The notes under the pieces were generated by a model. The model had not been told where the DNA came from, ran no database searches, and worked only from the letters and a program-made list of their open reading frames with translations. Positions 56,467 through 64,000 of a stretch of DNA of 64,000 nt are shown here, piece after piece (within the stretch, counting starts at the first letter, position 1; each line of letters opens with the position of its first letter). The translations under genes and the position numbers were made by a program. Source of the DNA: Hyphobacterium indicum (GTDB lineage Bacteria > Pseudomonadota > Alphaproteobacteria > Caulobacterales > Maricaulaceae); NCBI RefSeq assembly GCF_003129605.1, contig NZ_QBDX01000001.1:620001-684000 (forward strand), read 5' to 3'.

Positions 56467-57500
56467 ATCAGCCGCCATTTGAATTTGCCGGTCACTCGAT
56501 CGCGCCGGGGACGCGCGCAAAAATAGAATTGCCGGTTGCGGTCCTGTCCGATCATACACCTGTCACCATGACGGTCATGATCATCCATGGCAGGAAGCCG
56601 GGGCCGACCGTCTTTGTGTCCGGCGCGATCCATGGCGACGAAATCATCGGCGTCGAAATCATTCGCCGTCTGGTCCGGACCAAACAGCTGAAATCACTGA
56701 GCGGCACGCTGATTTGTGTCCCCATTGTCAATACATTCGGATTCATCAATCATACCCGCTATCTGCCGGACCGGCGCGATTTGAACCGGTCCTTTCCGGG
56801 GGCCGCCAAGGGCTCGCTCGCCGCGCGTCTGGCAAAACTCTTCATGGCCGAGATCGTTGCGCGCTGTGATGTTGGCATTGATCTGCATTCGGCAGCAGAA
56901 CACCGCGTCAACCTGCCCCAGATCCGGATTGACGGTGGGTCAAAGCGGGCGATGGAACTGGCGAAGGCCTTTGCCCCGCCGGTCATCATGGTATCGAAAC
57001 TGCGCGACGGCTCCCTGCGGCATGCCGCGCGGGAACTGGGCAAGGATGTTCTGGTCTATGAGTGTGGTGAAGCCCTGCGGTTCGACGAAACTGCGCTGCG
57101 GATCGGCGTCACCGGCATTTTACGCGTTCTGCGGGAGGTCGGAATGATCCGCCAGGCGAAAGGTATTCGCTCGCCGCTCACGCCGGATATCAGCCAGTCA
57201 TCCGAATGGGTCAGGGCACCCATGGGCGGTGTACTGCGCGCCTTTAAGACCATTGGTGCCTGGATCGAGGAAGGTGAAGTGATTGCCGCCCTGGCTGACC
57301 CTCTGGGCGACCGGGAGGTTGAAGTGCTCTCGCCTCTGACCGGCATCATTATCGGCCGGACCATGTTGCCGGTGATGAATGAAGGCGATGCGTTGTTTCA
57401 CATAGCGGAAATCGTCAAGCCCCGGACAGAGGACGGTCACACCGGGCTGGAACAGGCCTTTGAAGGCCATCCCTTGTTCGACGAGGACGAAATACTCTAG
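56463..57500 (+). CDS. Succinylglutamate desuccinylase/aspartoacylase-family hydrolase
   Basis: A 345-residue zinc carboxypeptidase-like protein. The metal site is in [11 protein letters not shown] (His, Glu), the arginine motif in [10 protein letters not shown] and the third His in [13 protein letters not shown]. The C-terminal domain is beta-rich with [21 protein letters not shown]. It starts with GTG and overlaps rimK. Next to a glutamate ligase, it may act on gamma- or alpha-linked glutamyl or N-acyl groups; this is inference from context. Confidence 0.87.
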   Translation: MNQPPFEFAGHSIAPGTRAKIELPVAVLSDHTPVTMTVMIIHGRKPGPTVFVSGAIHGDEIIGVEIIRRLVRTKQLKSLSGTLICVPIVNTFGFINHTRYLPDRRDLNRSFPGAAKGSLAARLAKLFMAEIVARCDVGIDLHSAAEHRVNLPQIRIDGGSKRAMELAKAFAPPVIMVSKLRDGSLRHAARELGKDVLVYECGEALRFDETALRIGVTGILRVLREVGMIRQAKGIRSPLTPDISQSSEWVRAPMGGVLRAFKTIGAWIEEGEVIAALADPLGDREVEVLSPLTGIIIGRTMLPVMNEGDALFHIAEIVKPRTEDGHTGLEQAFEGHPLFDEDEIL

Positions 57501-57513
57501 CCAGAAAAGGTGC

Positions 57514-57540
57514 GCCCGCAGACGGGGCGCGTCTGCGGGC
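57514..57540 (+). terminator. Terminator hairpin after the rim-type operon
   Basis: A perfect 11-bp GC stem (GCCCGCAGACG and its complement, five-base loop) starts 13 bases after the last stop. No T-run follows. Confidence 0.6.
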
Positions 57541-57614
57541 GGTATTCGGAAGCGGGCTTTAAGGACAGGGAAGGGACAGCCACACTCCCGTTTTCAATAT
57601 GATCTGCCTCGCAT

Positions 57615-58133
57615 CTAGTCGGGCATGATCACCTGATTGATGACGTGAATGACGCCATTGGATGCATCGACATCCGCAGAAATCACAGTGGCACCGTCAA
57701 TCAGGACGGCGTCACCGGTGGCATCAATGTCTATGGTATCGCCCTGGACGGACGCGACAGACAGGGATTGCCCGGCCAGATCGCCCGCAAAGTATTCGCC
57801 CGGCACAACATGGTAGGTCAGAATGGAAACCAGCTGGTCACGGTTTTCCGGTTGCAGAAGTGTGTTGATCGTGTCTTCGCCAAGTGCGGCAAACGCTTCA
57901 TCGGTTGGCGCGAAGACGGTGAACGGACCCTCGCCTTGCAGGGTTTCGACCAGGCCCGCAGCCTGAACGGCAGCGACGAGGGTGGTGAAGGAGCCGGCAT
58001 TGATGGCGGTTTCGACAATGTCGTCCTGCATCGACGCATGATGGTCGACCTTGGCGGCGGCGGCTTGATCACCGGCGAAGGCCGGCGCGGCCAGAACAGC
58101 GGCGGCAGCGGCGGTTAGAAGAAGATTACGCAT
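57615..58133 (-). CDS. Fasciclin (FAS1) domain exported protein
   Basis: A 172-residue protein with a signal peptide (MRNLLLTAAAAAVLAAPAFA) and one FAS1 domain (DIVETAINAGSFTTLVAAVQAAGLVETLQGEGPFTVFAPTDEAFAAL, then LTYHVVPGEYFAGDL and DVDASNGVIHVINQVIMP). FAS1 domains mediate adhesion or binding to surfaces or ligands. The leader of about 110 bases carries a GGGGCC-AACA-GGCCCC stem at 58161-58176. Upstream lies a perfect AT-rich palindrome. Confidence 0.93.
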   Translation of the reverse strand: MRNLLLTAAAAAVLAAPAFAGDQAAAAKVDHHASMQDDIVETAINAGSFTTLVAAVQAAGLVETLQGEGPFTVFAPTDEAFAALGEDTINTLLQPENRDQLVSILTYHVVPGEYFAGDLAGQSLSVASVQGDTIDIDATGDAVLIDGATVISADVDASNGVIHVINQVIMPD

Positions 58134-58240
58134 GAATAAAACTCCTGAGTTCGGGGGGACGGGGCCAACAGGCCCCCTGCCTCGACGCGTTAACGTCAGA
58201 CATCCCTCTCTACGCAGGCTCAGCCGGTTCGGATTGCCGG

Positions 58241-58256
58241 ATTAAACATGTTTAAT
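58241..58256. promoter_or_regulatory. Perfect 16-bp AT-rich palindrome upstream of the fasciclin gene
   Basis: ATTAAACATGTTTAAT is its own reverse complement. It lies in the gap between 5-oxoprolinase (stop side, 37 bases away) and the fasciclin start (107 bases away), in otherwise GC-rich DNA. It is most simply an operator controlling the fasciclin gene; no regulator gene is adjacent. Confidence 0.5.
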
Positions 58257-58293
58257 AATAAGGGGTTCGAGGTAGAAATGCCCGGATTTCGCC

Positions 58294-61200
58294 CTAACAG
58301 GCCTTGCCGTAACCTCCGCCGCCGGGCGTTTCGATCTCGATGCGGTCGCCCGGATGAACCTGGATCGAAAACAGCCCTTCCAGACCTTCGCTTTTGCCAT
58401 CCGCACGGATAACGCGCTGTGCACCACATTTCGCATCTCCGCCACCGGACAGTCCGGCGGGCGATTTGCGCCGGTGCGAAGACAACAGCGCCACGTCCAT
58501 GGTTTCCAGAAATTCGAGGCACCGGACCGAGCCATTCCCGCCGGTATACTCACCCGTGCCGCCCGAGCCGGACCGTATACGGTGATGGATGACGCGCACC
58601 GGATAGCGCCGTTCCAGCACTTCCGGGTCCGTCATGCGCGAATTGGTCATATGGGTATGAATGGCGTCCGTTCCGGCAAAGCCGTCTCCCTCCGGACCGA
58701 TGCCGGCTCCCGAGCCGCCGCAGATTGTCTCGTAATACTGGTGCCGTTCATTGCCGAACGTCAGATTGTTCATCGTCCCCTGGGCCGCGGCCATCCGGCC
58801 TGTTGCGGCAAAGAGGGCATCGACGACCATCTGGCTGGTTTCGACATTGCCGGCCACAACGGCGGCCGGGTATTGCGGATTCAGCAGGCAGCCCTCCGGG
58901 ATGATCAACTCCAGAGGCTTGAGGCAGCCCTCATTAAGCGGGATCTGGTCGCCGACCAGACAGCGGAAAACATAGAGCACAGCCGCTCGCGCAACGCTGG
59001 ACGGGGCATTGAAATTATTGGCAAGCTGCGCGCTCGTGCCGGTAAAATCGATGACGGCCGATCGCGCCGCCTTGTTCACACGGATGGCGACCTGGATCTG
59101 AGCGCCATCATCCATGCTGATGGTGGCGCTGCCATCATCCAGCGCTTCGATCACCCGCCTGACCGCCCGCTCGGCATTATCCTGGACATGGCCCATATAG
59201 GCCGCAACCACGTCCCGGCCGTGATCGGCCACCATGCGTTTCAACTCCGCTGCGCCTTTTGCACACGCCGCCAGCTGGGCTTTGAGATCGGCAATATTCT
59301 GGTCCGGATTGCGCGCCGGCCAGCGGCCGGCCGTCAGCGTATTGCGGACGGCATCAGTGTCGAACTGCCCTTTGCGCAGAATTAATTCGTTAGCAAAGGA
59401 AATGCCTTCTTCTTCGATGGAGGTTGAAAAAGGCGGCATGGAGCCGGGCGCTATGCCGCCGACATCGGCATGATGTCCGCGCGCCGCAACATAGAAGAGA
59501 CGTTCCGCCGACAGCTCGTCATGCACCGGCACGACGACGGTGATGTCGGGTAAATGTGTGCCGCCCTCATAGGGCGCATTGACAGCGACAGCATCCCCCG
59601 GGCCAAGATCAGGATGAGCGGATGCGGCCGCTTTCACACTCGCCGACATCGAACCGAGATGCACCGGCATGTGCGGGGCATTGGCCACGAGACCGCCATC
59701 GGCATCAAAGACAGCACAGGAAAAATCCAGCCGCTCCTTCATGTTCACCGAGTGGGCGGTCCGCTCCAGCGTGACGCCCATCTGTTCTGCCACCGACATG
59801 AATCGCTTGTTGAAAAGCTCCAGCCGGACGGGATTGAGCGCCGTGTCGGCATCGCCGGTTTGGCCGCTGCCCTCATATTCCAGGACCAGCATGCCATCCG
59901 GCAGGCGCTTTGCCCGCCAGCCAGGGTCGACAATAATGGTCGAGTTGGGCTCGACGATGAGGGCCGGGCCCGCCAGTTGCGTACCCGCCGCCATTTCGTC
60001 CAGCCGGTAGACCGGCCAGTCCTGCCAACGTCCCTGATGAAAAACCCGGCGGGTCTCCGTGACCGCAATAGCCTCTCCGCCATGCGGCAGATCAATCATC
60101 CAGCCACTTGCCCCGGGAGGGTCCGCCTCGGCCTCTGCAGCGACCGACTCGATGATCAATTCGCCCTCCGGCACGAAGCCGAAAAGGCGCTCGTGAGCGG
60201 CCCGGAATCCGGTCTGCATGTCGGCCGCATCAGACAATGACACCGCAATGGCAGTATCAGAGCCCGACACACGCAAGCGCAGACGGCTTTTGACGCGGAC
60301 CGTGTCAGCCTCTGCGCCCTGATCCAGCAAGGTGGAGCGGGCCGTCTCGCCCAGCTGGCGGGCGGTCATGCACGCCGCATCGAAGGCAGCGTCAAACGCA
60401 TCCTCGACGGCCGCCTCGCGGGTTTCCCGAAGCTCGGCCAGGCCAATCCCGAGCGCCGACAACAGCCCGGCATAGGGGTGGATCAGGACGGTTGTCATAC
60501 CGATGGCTTCGGCGACTTTGCAGGCATGCTGTCCGCCCGCGCCGCCAAAGGCGGAAAGCGCATAGCGGGCAGGGTCCACACCTTCGCCTATGGAGATCTG
60601 CTTGATCGCCTGCGCCATGTTTTCCACCGCAACGGCGAGGAAGCCCTCGGCGGCATTTTCAGCCGACCCCAGCCCGGTCTGGCGCGCCAGCGCATCGAGC
60701 GCCTTGCGGCTGGCCGGCAGATCAAGGGCAGACCGCCCGTCTTCCCCGAAAGTCCGCGGGAAGTGACATGGCTGGATGCGGCCCAGCACGATATTGGCGT
60801 CCGTCACAGTGGCCGGCCCGCCGCGTCCATACCCTGCCGGGCCGGGCAGGGCGCCTGCACTGTCGGGGCCGACGCGCGTGCGTTCACCATCAAAACTCAG
60901 GACAGAGCCACCTCCGGCAGCAACCGTATGCACCGCCAGCATGGGCGCGCGCAGACGCTGGCCGGCGATTTTCGCTTCGCTGACACGGGCGTATTGATCC
61001 CCGTCATAGCGGGAGACGTCCGTGGAGGTTCCGCCCATATCAAACCCGATGACACGCGGATAACCGGCCGCCTGCGCCGTCTTCGCCATCCCCGCCACAC
61101 CGCCAGCCGGCCCTGACAGAACGGCATCCCGTGCCGCGAACTGGTCCGCTGATGTCAGCCCCCCGGAGGATTGCATGAAATACAGCGGTGCCCCTTCCAT

Positions 61201-61884
61201 CCGGCTCGCAACCCTGCCGGCATAGTCGCGGAGCACCGGCGTCAGATAGGCATCCAGCACGGCTGTTGAGGCACGCGGTACAATCTTGACCAGAGGGCTG
61301 GCCTCGCTCGAGCAGATGATGGTTTCGAACCCGGCTTCCAACGCCAGGGAAGCAATATATTTCTCATGTGAAGTATTTGCATAGGAATGCATCAGAGCGA
61401 TTGCACAGGTGCGCGCGCCCTTGGTTTTTGCGGCGGCAAGCGCGCCCCGGAGCGCTTCTGCGTCAACGGGCCGGATCTCCCTGCCGTCGGGATCCATCCG
61501 CGCCGTTGTGGTGACGATGTGGTGGTGCAGGGGCGAGGGCCGGTCAATCGCCATGGCAAAGATGTCTGGTCGGGTCTGATCGCCGATGACCAGCAAATCC
61601 TCAAACCCTTCCGTGACCAAAAAGCAGGTCTCGGCACCCTTTCGCTCCAGCAGGGCATTGGTGGCCACTGTTGTGCCCATTTTCACGGCATTTATCTGCG
61701 CCGCCGGGATCGCCTCATCAGGCGAAAGGCCCAGCATGCGGCGGACGCCTTCTGAGGCGGCATCGGGATAGTCCGGGCTCTCCGACAACAGCTTGAGCGC
61801 CTGTAATCGGCCATCAGGCCGGCGCGCAATCACGTCCGTAAATGTGCCGCCGCGATCAATCCAGAATTCCCAGGTGCCTGACAC
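58294..61884 (-). CDS. 5-oxoprolinase / hydantoinase A-B fusion
   Basis: A 1196-residue enzyme, the usual length for ATP-dependent 5-oxoprolinase, which opens pyroglutamate to glutamate. The HyuA half shows the N-terminal phosphate loop [13 protein letters not shown] and a second actin-like loop [16 protein letters not shown]. The HyuB half begins near residue 680 ([42 protein letters not shown]) and ends with [13 protein letters not shown] 61884 gives the normal N-terminus with GGGGAA ahead; an in-frame extension to 62196 overlaps the divergent gene. N-methylhydantoinase is an alternative activity. Confidence 0.9.
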   Translation of the reverse strand: MSGTWEFWIDRGGTFTDVIARRPDGRLQALKLLSESPDYPDAASEGVRRMLGLSPDEAIPAAQINAVKMGTTVATNALLERKGAETCFLVTEGFEDLLVIGDQTRPDIFAMAIDRPSPLHHHIVTTTARMDPDGREIRPVDAEALRGALAAAKTKGARTCAIALMHSYANTSHEKYIASLALEAGFETIICSSEASPLVKIVPRASTAVLDAYLTPVLRDYAGRVASRMEGAPLYFMQSSGGLTSADQFAARDAVLSGPAGGVAGMAKTAQAAGYPRVIGFDMGGTSTDVSRYDGDQYARVSEAKIAGQRLRAPMLAVHTVAAGGGSVLSFDGERTRVGPDSAGALPGPAGYGRGGPATVTDANIVLGRIQPCHFPRTFGEDGRSALDLPASRKALDALARQTGLGSAENAAEGFLAVAVENMAQAIKQISIGEGVDPARYALSAFGGAGGQHACKVAEAIGMTTVLIHPYAGLLSALGIGLAELRETREAAVEDAFDAAFDAACMTARQLGETARSTLLDQGAEADTVRVKSRLRLRVSGSDTAIAVSLSDAADMQTGFRAAHERLFGFVPEGELIIESVAAEAEADPPGASGWMIDLPHGGEAIAVTETRRVFHQGRWQDWPVYRLDEMAAGTQLAGPALIVEPNSTIIVDPGWRAKRLPDGMLVLEYEGSGQTGDADTALNPVRLELFNKRFMSVAEQMGVTLERTAHSVNMKERLDFSCAVFDADGGLVANAPHMPVHLGSMSASVKAAASAHPDLGPGDAVAVNAPYEGGTHLPDITVVVPVHDELSAERLFYVAARGHHADVGGIAPGSMPPFSTSIEEEGISFANELILRKGQFDTDAVRNTLTAGRWPARNPDQNIADLKAQLAACAKGAAELKRMVADHGRDVVAAYMGHVQDNAERAVRRVIEALDDGSATISMDDGAQIQVAIRVNKAARSAVIDFTGTSAQLANNFNAPSSVARAAVLYVFRCLVGDQIPLNEGCLKPLELIIPEGCLLNPQYPAAVVAGNVETSQMVVDALFAATGRMAAAQGTMNNLTFGNERHQYYETICGGSGAGIGPEGDGFAGTDAIHTHMTNSRMTDPEVLERRYPVRVIHHRIRSGSGGTGEYTGGNGSVRCLEFLETMDVALLSSHRRKSPAGLSGGGDAKCGAQRVIRADGKSEGLEGLFSIQVHPGDRIEIETPGGGGYGKAC

Positions 61885-61936
61885 GCCTTCTATTCCCCAG
61901 CCAGCGGCGTTACATGGAGAGACGGAGACTAGACTC

Positions 61937-62626
61937 ATGGGCTTCTGGCGCAAGCTGACAGACTTCATTACCGGTGAGCCCGACCCCTTTGATTGCGAGG
62001 GCGAGGATTGCGGCCCCGGCCACCGCGTCGATGATGCGGATTTTGCCATCGCCCTGATCGGTCTGGGCGCGAAGATGGCAAAGGCGGACGGCGTGGTCAC
62101 GCGCAATGAAATCGCCGCTTTCCAGCAGGTCTTCCGCGCGCCGCCTGACGGGGCCGAGGTTTTGACGCGGGTCTTTAATCTCGCCAAGGAAACCACGCTG
62201 GGATTTGACGGCTATGCCCGGCGGCTGGCGCGCCGCTTCCGCCAGCACCCGGCAGTGCTGGAGGATGTACTCGACGGCCTGTTCCACATCGCCAAGGCGG
62301 ACGGGGCCGTCACAGAGGACGAACTCATTTATCTGCAAACCGTTGCCGAGATTTTCGGCTTCACAGCGCGGGAATTCCGGCGCATGCGCATGTCGCATGG
62401 GCTGGTCGATTCCAGTGATCCCTATGTCATTCTGGACGTCAATCCCGATGCGGATGACGAGGAATTGAAGCGCGCTTATCGCCGCATGGCCGCCCGAAAC
62501 CATCCTGACGCCTTGATGGCGCGTGGTGTTCCGGCAGAATTGCAACGCCTTGCTGTGGATAAAATGGCGGCGATTAATGCCGCCTATGCCGCAGTGAGGG
62601 ACGAAAGGGCCGCAGAATCCCGCTGA
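61937..62626 (+). CDS. TerB-like / DnaJ-domain co-chaperone (DjlA-like)
   Basis: A 229-residue protein with a TerB-like helical domain (about 30-145, [23 protein letters not shown] and [23 protein letters not shown]) and a C-terminal J domain with the HPD motif ([17 protein letters not shown]). The J domain should stimulate DnaK. Unlike E. coli DjlA there is no clear N-terminal membrane helix, so it appears cytosolic. ATG 61937 (MGFWRKL) lies 52 bases from the divergent 5-oxoprolinase start; longer frames overlap that gene. Confidence 0.88.
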   Translation: MGFWRKLTDFITGEPDPFDCEGEDCGPGHRVDDADFAIALIGLGAKMAKADGVVTRNEIAAFQQVFRAPPDGAEVLTRVFNLAKETTLGFDGYARRLARRFRQHPAVLEDVLDGLFHIAKADGAVTEDELIYLQTVAEIFGFTAREFRRMRMSHGLVDSSDPYVILDVNPDADDEELKRAYRRMAARNHPDALMARGVPAELQRLAVDKMAAINAAYAAVRDERAAESR

Positions 62627-62729
62627 ATAATTTGGTCCAGGTCATTGACCTTGGCCGCATTGGCCCCGAAATTGTAAGCAAGACGTTAATGCATCAATCG
62701 ATGTGTGAGATGTGCCGAAAGAGGCGAAC

Positions 62730-63026
62730 ATGACCCAGACACAGACATTCCGATTCCCCCACACGGCCGGAAACTGGCTGCGGGCTCTTATCGCCGCCGT
62801 CCTCGCGGTTGCCTTTGCCGGTCTGGTATTGATGTTTGCTGCCATATTCGCTGCGGCCGCACTGGTGGTGATTGGCGCTGCGATGCTCGCCGGGGGGGCG
62901 TGGTGGCTGTGGCGCAAGGTTCGCGGACGCAATCAGCAAGCCGAAGATGATGGAATCACGGTGCTGGTGGCCAGGCGTGGACCGTCCGGCTGGACCGTAG
63001 ACGGCGAGTCCGACCCCCGCGGCTGA
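62730..63026 (+). CDS. Small two-helix membrane protein of unknown function
   Basis: A 98-residue protein with a long hydrophobic part (about residues 14-62: WLRALIAAVLAVAFAGLVLMFAAIFAAAALVVIGAAMLAGGAWWLW), probably two helices, followed by a basic, hydrophilic tail. ATG 62730 has AGAGG six bases ahead; a GTG at 62712 would add six residues. No family recognised. Confidence 0.68.
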   Translation: MTQTQTFRFPHTAGNWLRALIAAVLAVAFAGLVLMFAAIFAAAALVVIGAAMLAGGAWWLWRKVRGRNQQAEDDGITVLVARRGPSGWTVDGESDPRG

Positions 63027-63080
63027 TTCAGAAACATTCCGTCACTTGGTGAGTTCATGAATGCGGTCTAATCCGCTGCA

Positions 63081-63995
63081 ATGAATTTACGCGACCTTTC
63101 CGCCTTCATCGCTGTCTGCCTGTTCTGGGGCCTTAATTTCGTTGTCGCAAAATTCGCGATCACGGGCGTGCCAGGCTGGATGCCCGGCTTTGACGGCGTG
63201 CCGCCCATTGCCTTCGCCTTCCTGCGCTTTCTCGCGCTTGCGATCGTATTATTCCCGTTCCTGCGTCCGCTACCCAAACAATGGGGCATTCTGATCCTCG
63301 TCGCCATGGGCATGGGGTGTGTGCAATATGCTTTCATCTTCATCGGATTGCAGACTGCCACCCCCTCCGGCATGGCCCTCGTGCTGCAAAGCGGCGTGCC
63401 GTTCGTGACCTTGCTGTCGGTTGTGTGGCTGAAGGAAAAGATCGGCTGGGCCCGGGGCACCGGCACGGCTCTGGCCATTGCCGGTGTGGTGCTCGTCGTC
63501 GCTGACCCGGCGGAGTTCACCCTGGCGATTGGCCTGCTCTACGGTCTCGGCGCGGCATTCGTGGCCTCGGTGGCCATGATACTGATCCGCCGGATCGATA
63601 TGAAACCCTTGCGCCTGCAGGCCTGGATCGGCCTGTTGTCCACACCGGTGCTCTTCATCGGCACCGCAGCCTTTGAAACCGGACAGGCTGAGGCCGTCAT
63701 CTCCGGTGGCTGGATGTTTGCGGCGGCGCTGGCCTTCACCGTGCTTCTGGTGAATGTCTATGGCCATGGTGTCTTCTACTTCGTGCTGCAGAAATACGAA
63801 ACGACCCTGGTCGCGCCCCTGACCCTGCTGGCACCGCTGATCGGCGTGGTCTCGGGCATACTGTTGACGGGCGATCCCTTCGGATGGAGGCTGGCGGTCG
63901 GCGGTATGCTGACTTTGATCGGAGCAGGCATTGTCGCGTCCCGTCCCAACCGGCAATTGCCGGACGCTGCACTGGTACGCGAGGAATCGCTTTGA
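63081..63995 (+). CDS. EamA-family (DMT) transporter
   Basis: A 304-residue inner-membrane protein with about ten transmembrane helices and the two EamA repeats (FWGLNFVVAKFAITGVPGWMPGF in the first, then LLYGLGAAFVASVAMILIRR starting the second). Such proteins export amino acids or metabolites; the substrate is not predictable. It ends five bases before the window edge and is complete. Confidence 0.9.
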   Translation: MNLRDLSAFIAVCLFWGLNFVVAKFAITGVPGWMPGFDGVPPIAFAFLRFLALAIVLFPFLRPLPKQWGILILVAMGMGCVQYAFIFIGLQTATPSGMALVLQSGVPFVTLLSVVWLKEKIGWARGTGTALAIAGVVLVVADPAEFTLAIGLLYGLGAAFVASVAMILIRRIDMKPLRLQAWIGLLSTPVLFIGTAAFETGQAEAVISGGWMFAAALAFTVLLVNVYGHGVFYFVLQKYETTLVAPLTLLAPLIGVVSGILLTGDPFGWRLAVGGMLTLIGAGIVASRPNRQLPDAALVREESL

Positions 63996-64000
63996 ATATC

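Overview
The window is about 64 kb of GC-rich DNA that is almost completely filled with genes. It looks like chromosomal sequence from a marine-type alphaproteobacterium of the Hyphomonadaceae/Maricaulales sort; this placement is inferred from gene content and order. The housekeeping order carA, GatB/Yqey gene, dnaG, rpoD is a familiar alphaproteobacterial one. The genome also has a split methionine synthase, a thiolase/acyl-CoA synthetase unit and a rich set of exported peptidases. No phage, IS element, integrase or CRISPR array was seen, and no stretch of more than 300 bases lacks a gene.

Layout. (1) 105-5102, minus strand: an apparent four-gene unit of carA, a methyltransferase/phytanoyl-CoA-dioxygenase fusion, a lipoprotein solute-binding protein and an HD-domain protein. 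(2) 5264-9830, plus strand: GatB/Yqey protein, dnaG (with a degenerate zinc finger), rpoD and a strong terminator hairpin. (3) 9857-11907: a broken GNAT acetyltransferase copy, a BON-MscS channel and an intact copy of the same GNAT gene, which together look like a small insertion or homologous replacement. (4) 11912-17251: YjbQ, a CBS-domain protein, and a cluster of exported proteins of unknown function, two of which share a C-terminal motif. An HTH regulator diverges from the cluster, and a double palindrome lies just upstream of it. (5) 17367-24448: a nitrilase-family hydrolase back to back with panD, a SIMPL protein, a CAT-anticodon tRNA, alpha-carbonic anhydrase, an M28 peptidase and a large exported repeat protein. 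(6) 24550-31669, minus strand: a five-gene unit of thiolase, acyl-CoA synthetase, AI-2E-type permease, Na+/Ca2+ exchanger-type protein and penicillin acylase. (7) 31813-37087: rsgA, a thioesterase/SDR pair, a SIMPL lipoprotein with 14 consecutive prolines, free-Met-sulfoxide reductase and a YgjP-like metallopeptidase. (8) 37088-47802: DPP-IV-like peptidase, a large BNR/sortilin-like exported protein, a PepSY-type protein, ettA, and an S41 peptidase diverging from a MarR regulator across a repeat-rich operator. (9) 47848-53486: a methionine/methyl-cycle operon of ArsR-methyltransferase regulator, metF and split metH, preceded by a perfect 16-bp palindrome. (10) 53483-57540: a pirin, then a lipoprotein, a RimB-like protease, rimK and an aspartoacylase-like gene; the protease lacks a normal start codon. 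(11) 57615-63995: fasciclin protein, 5-oxoprolinase, TerB/DnaJ protein, a small membrane protein and an EamA transporter.

The most interesting items are the flanked GNAT duplication around the channel gene, the regulator and operator next to the motif-sharing exported proteins, the rim-type operon with its noncanonical or broken start, and the palindromic operators at 47247-47278, 47848-47863 and 58241-58256. All family assignments come from reading the translated sequences without database searches.
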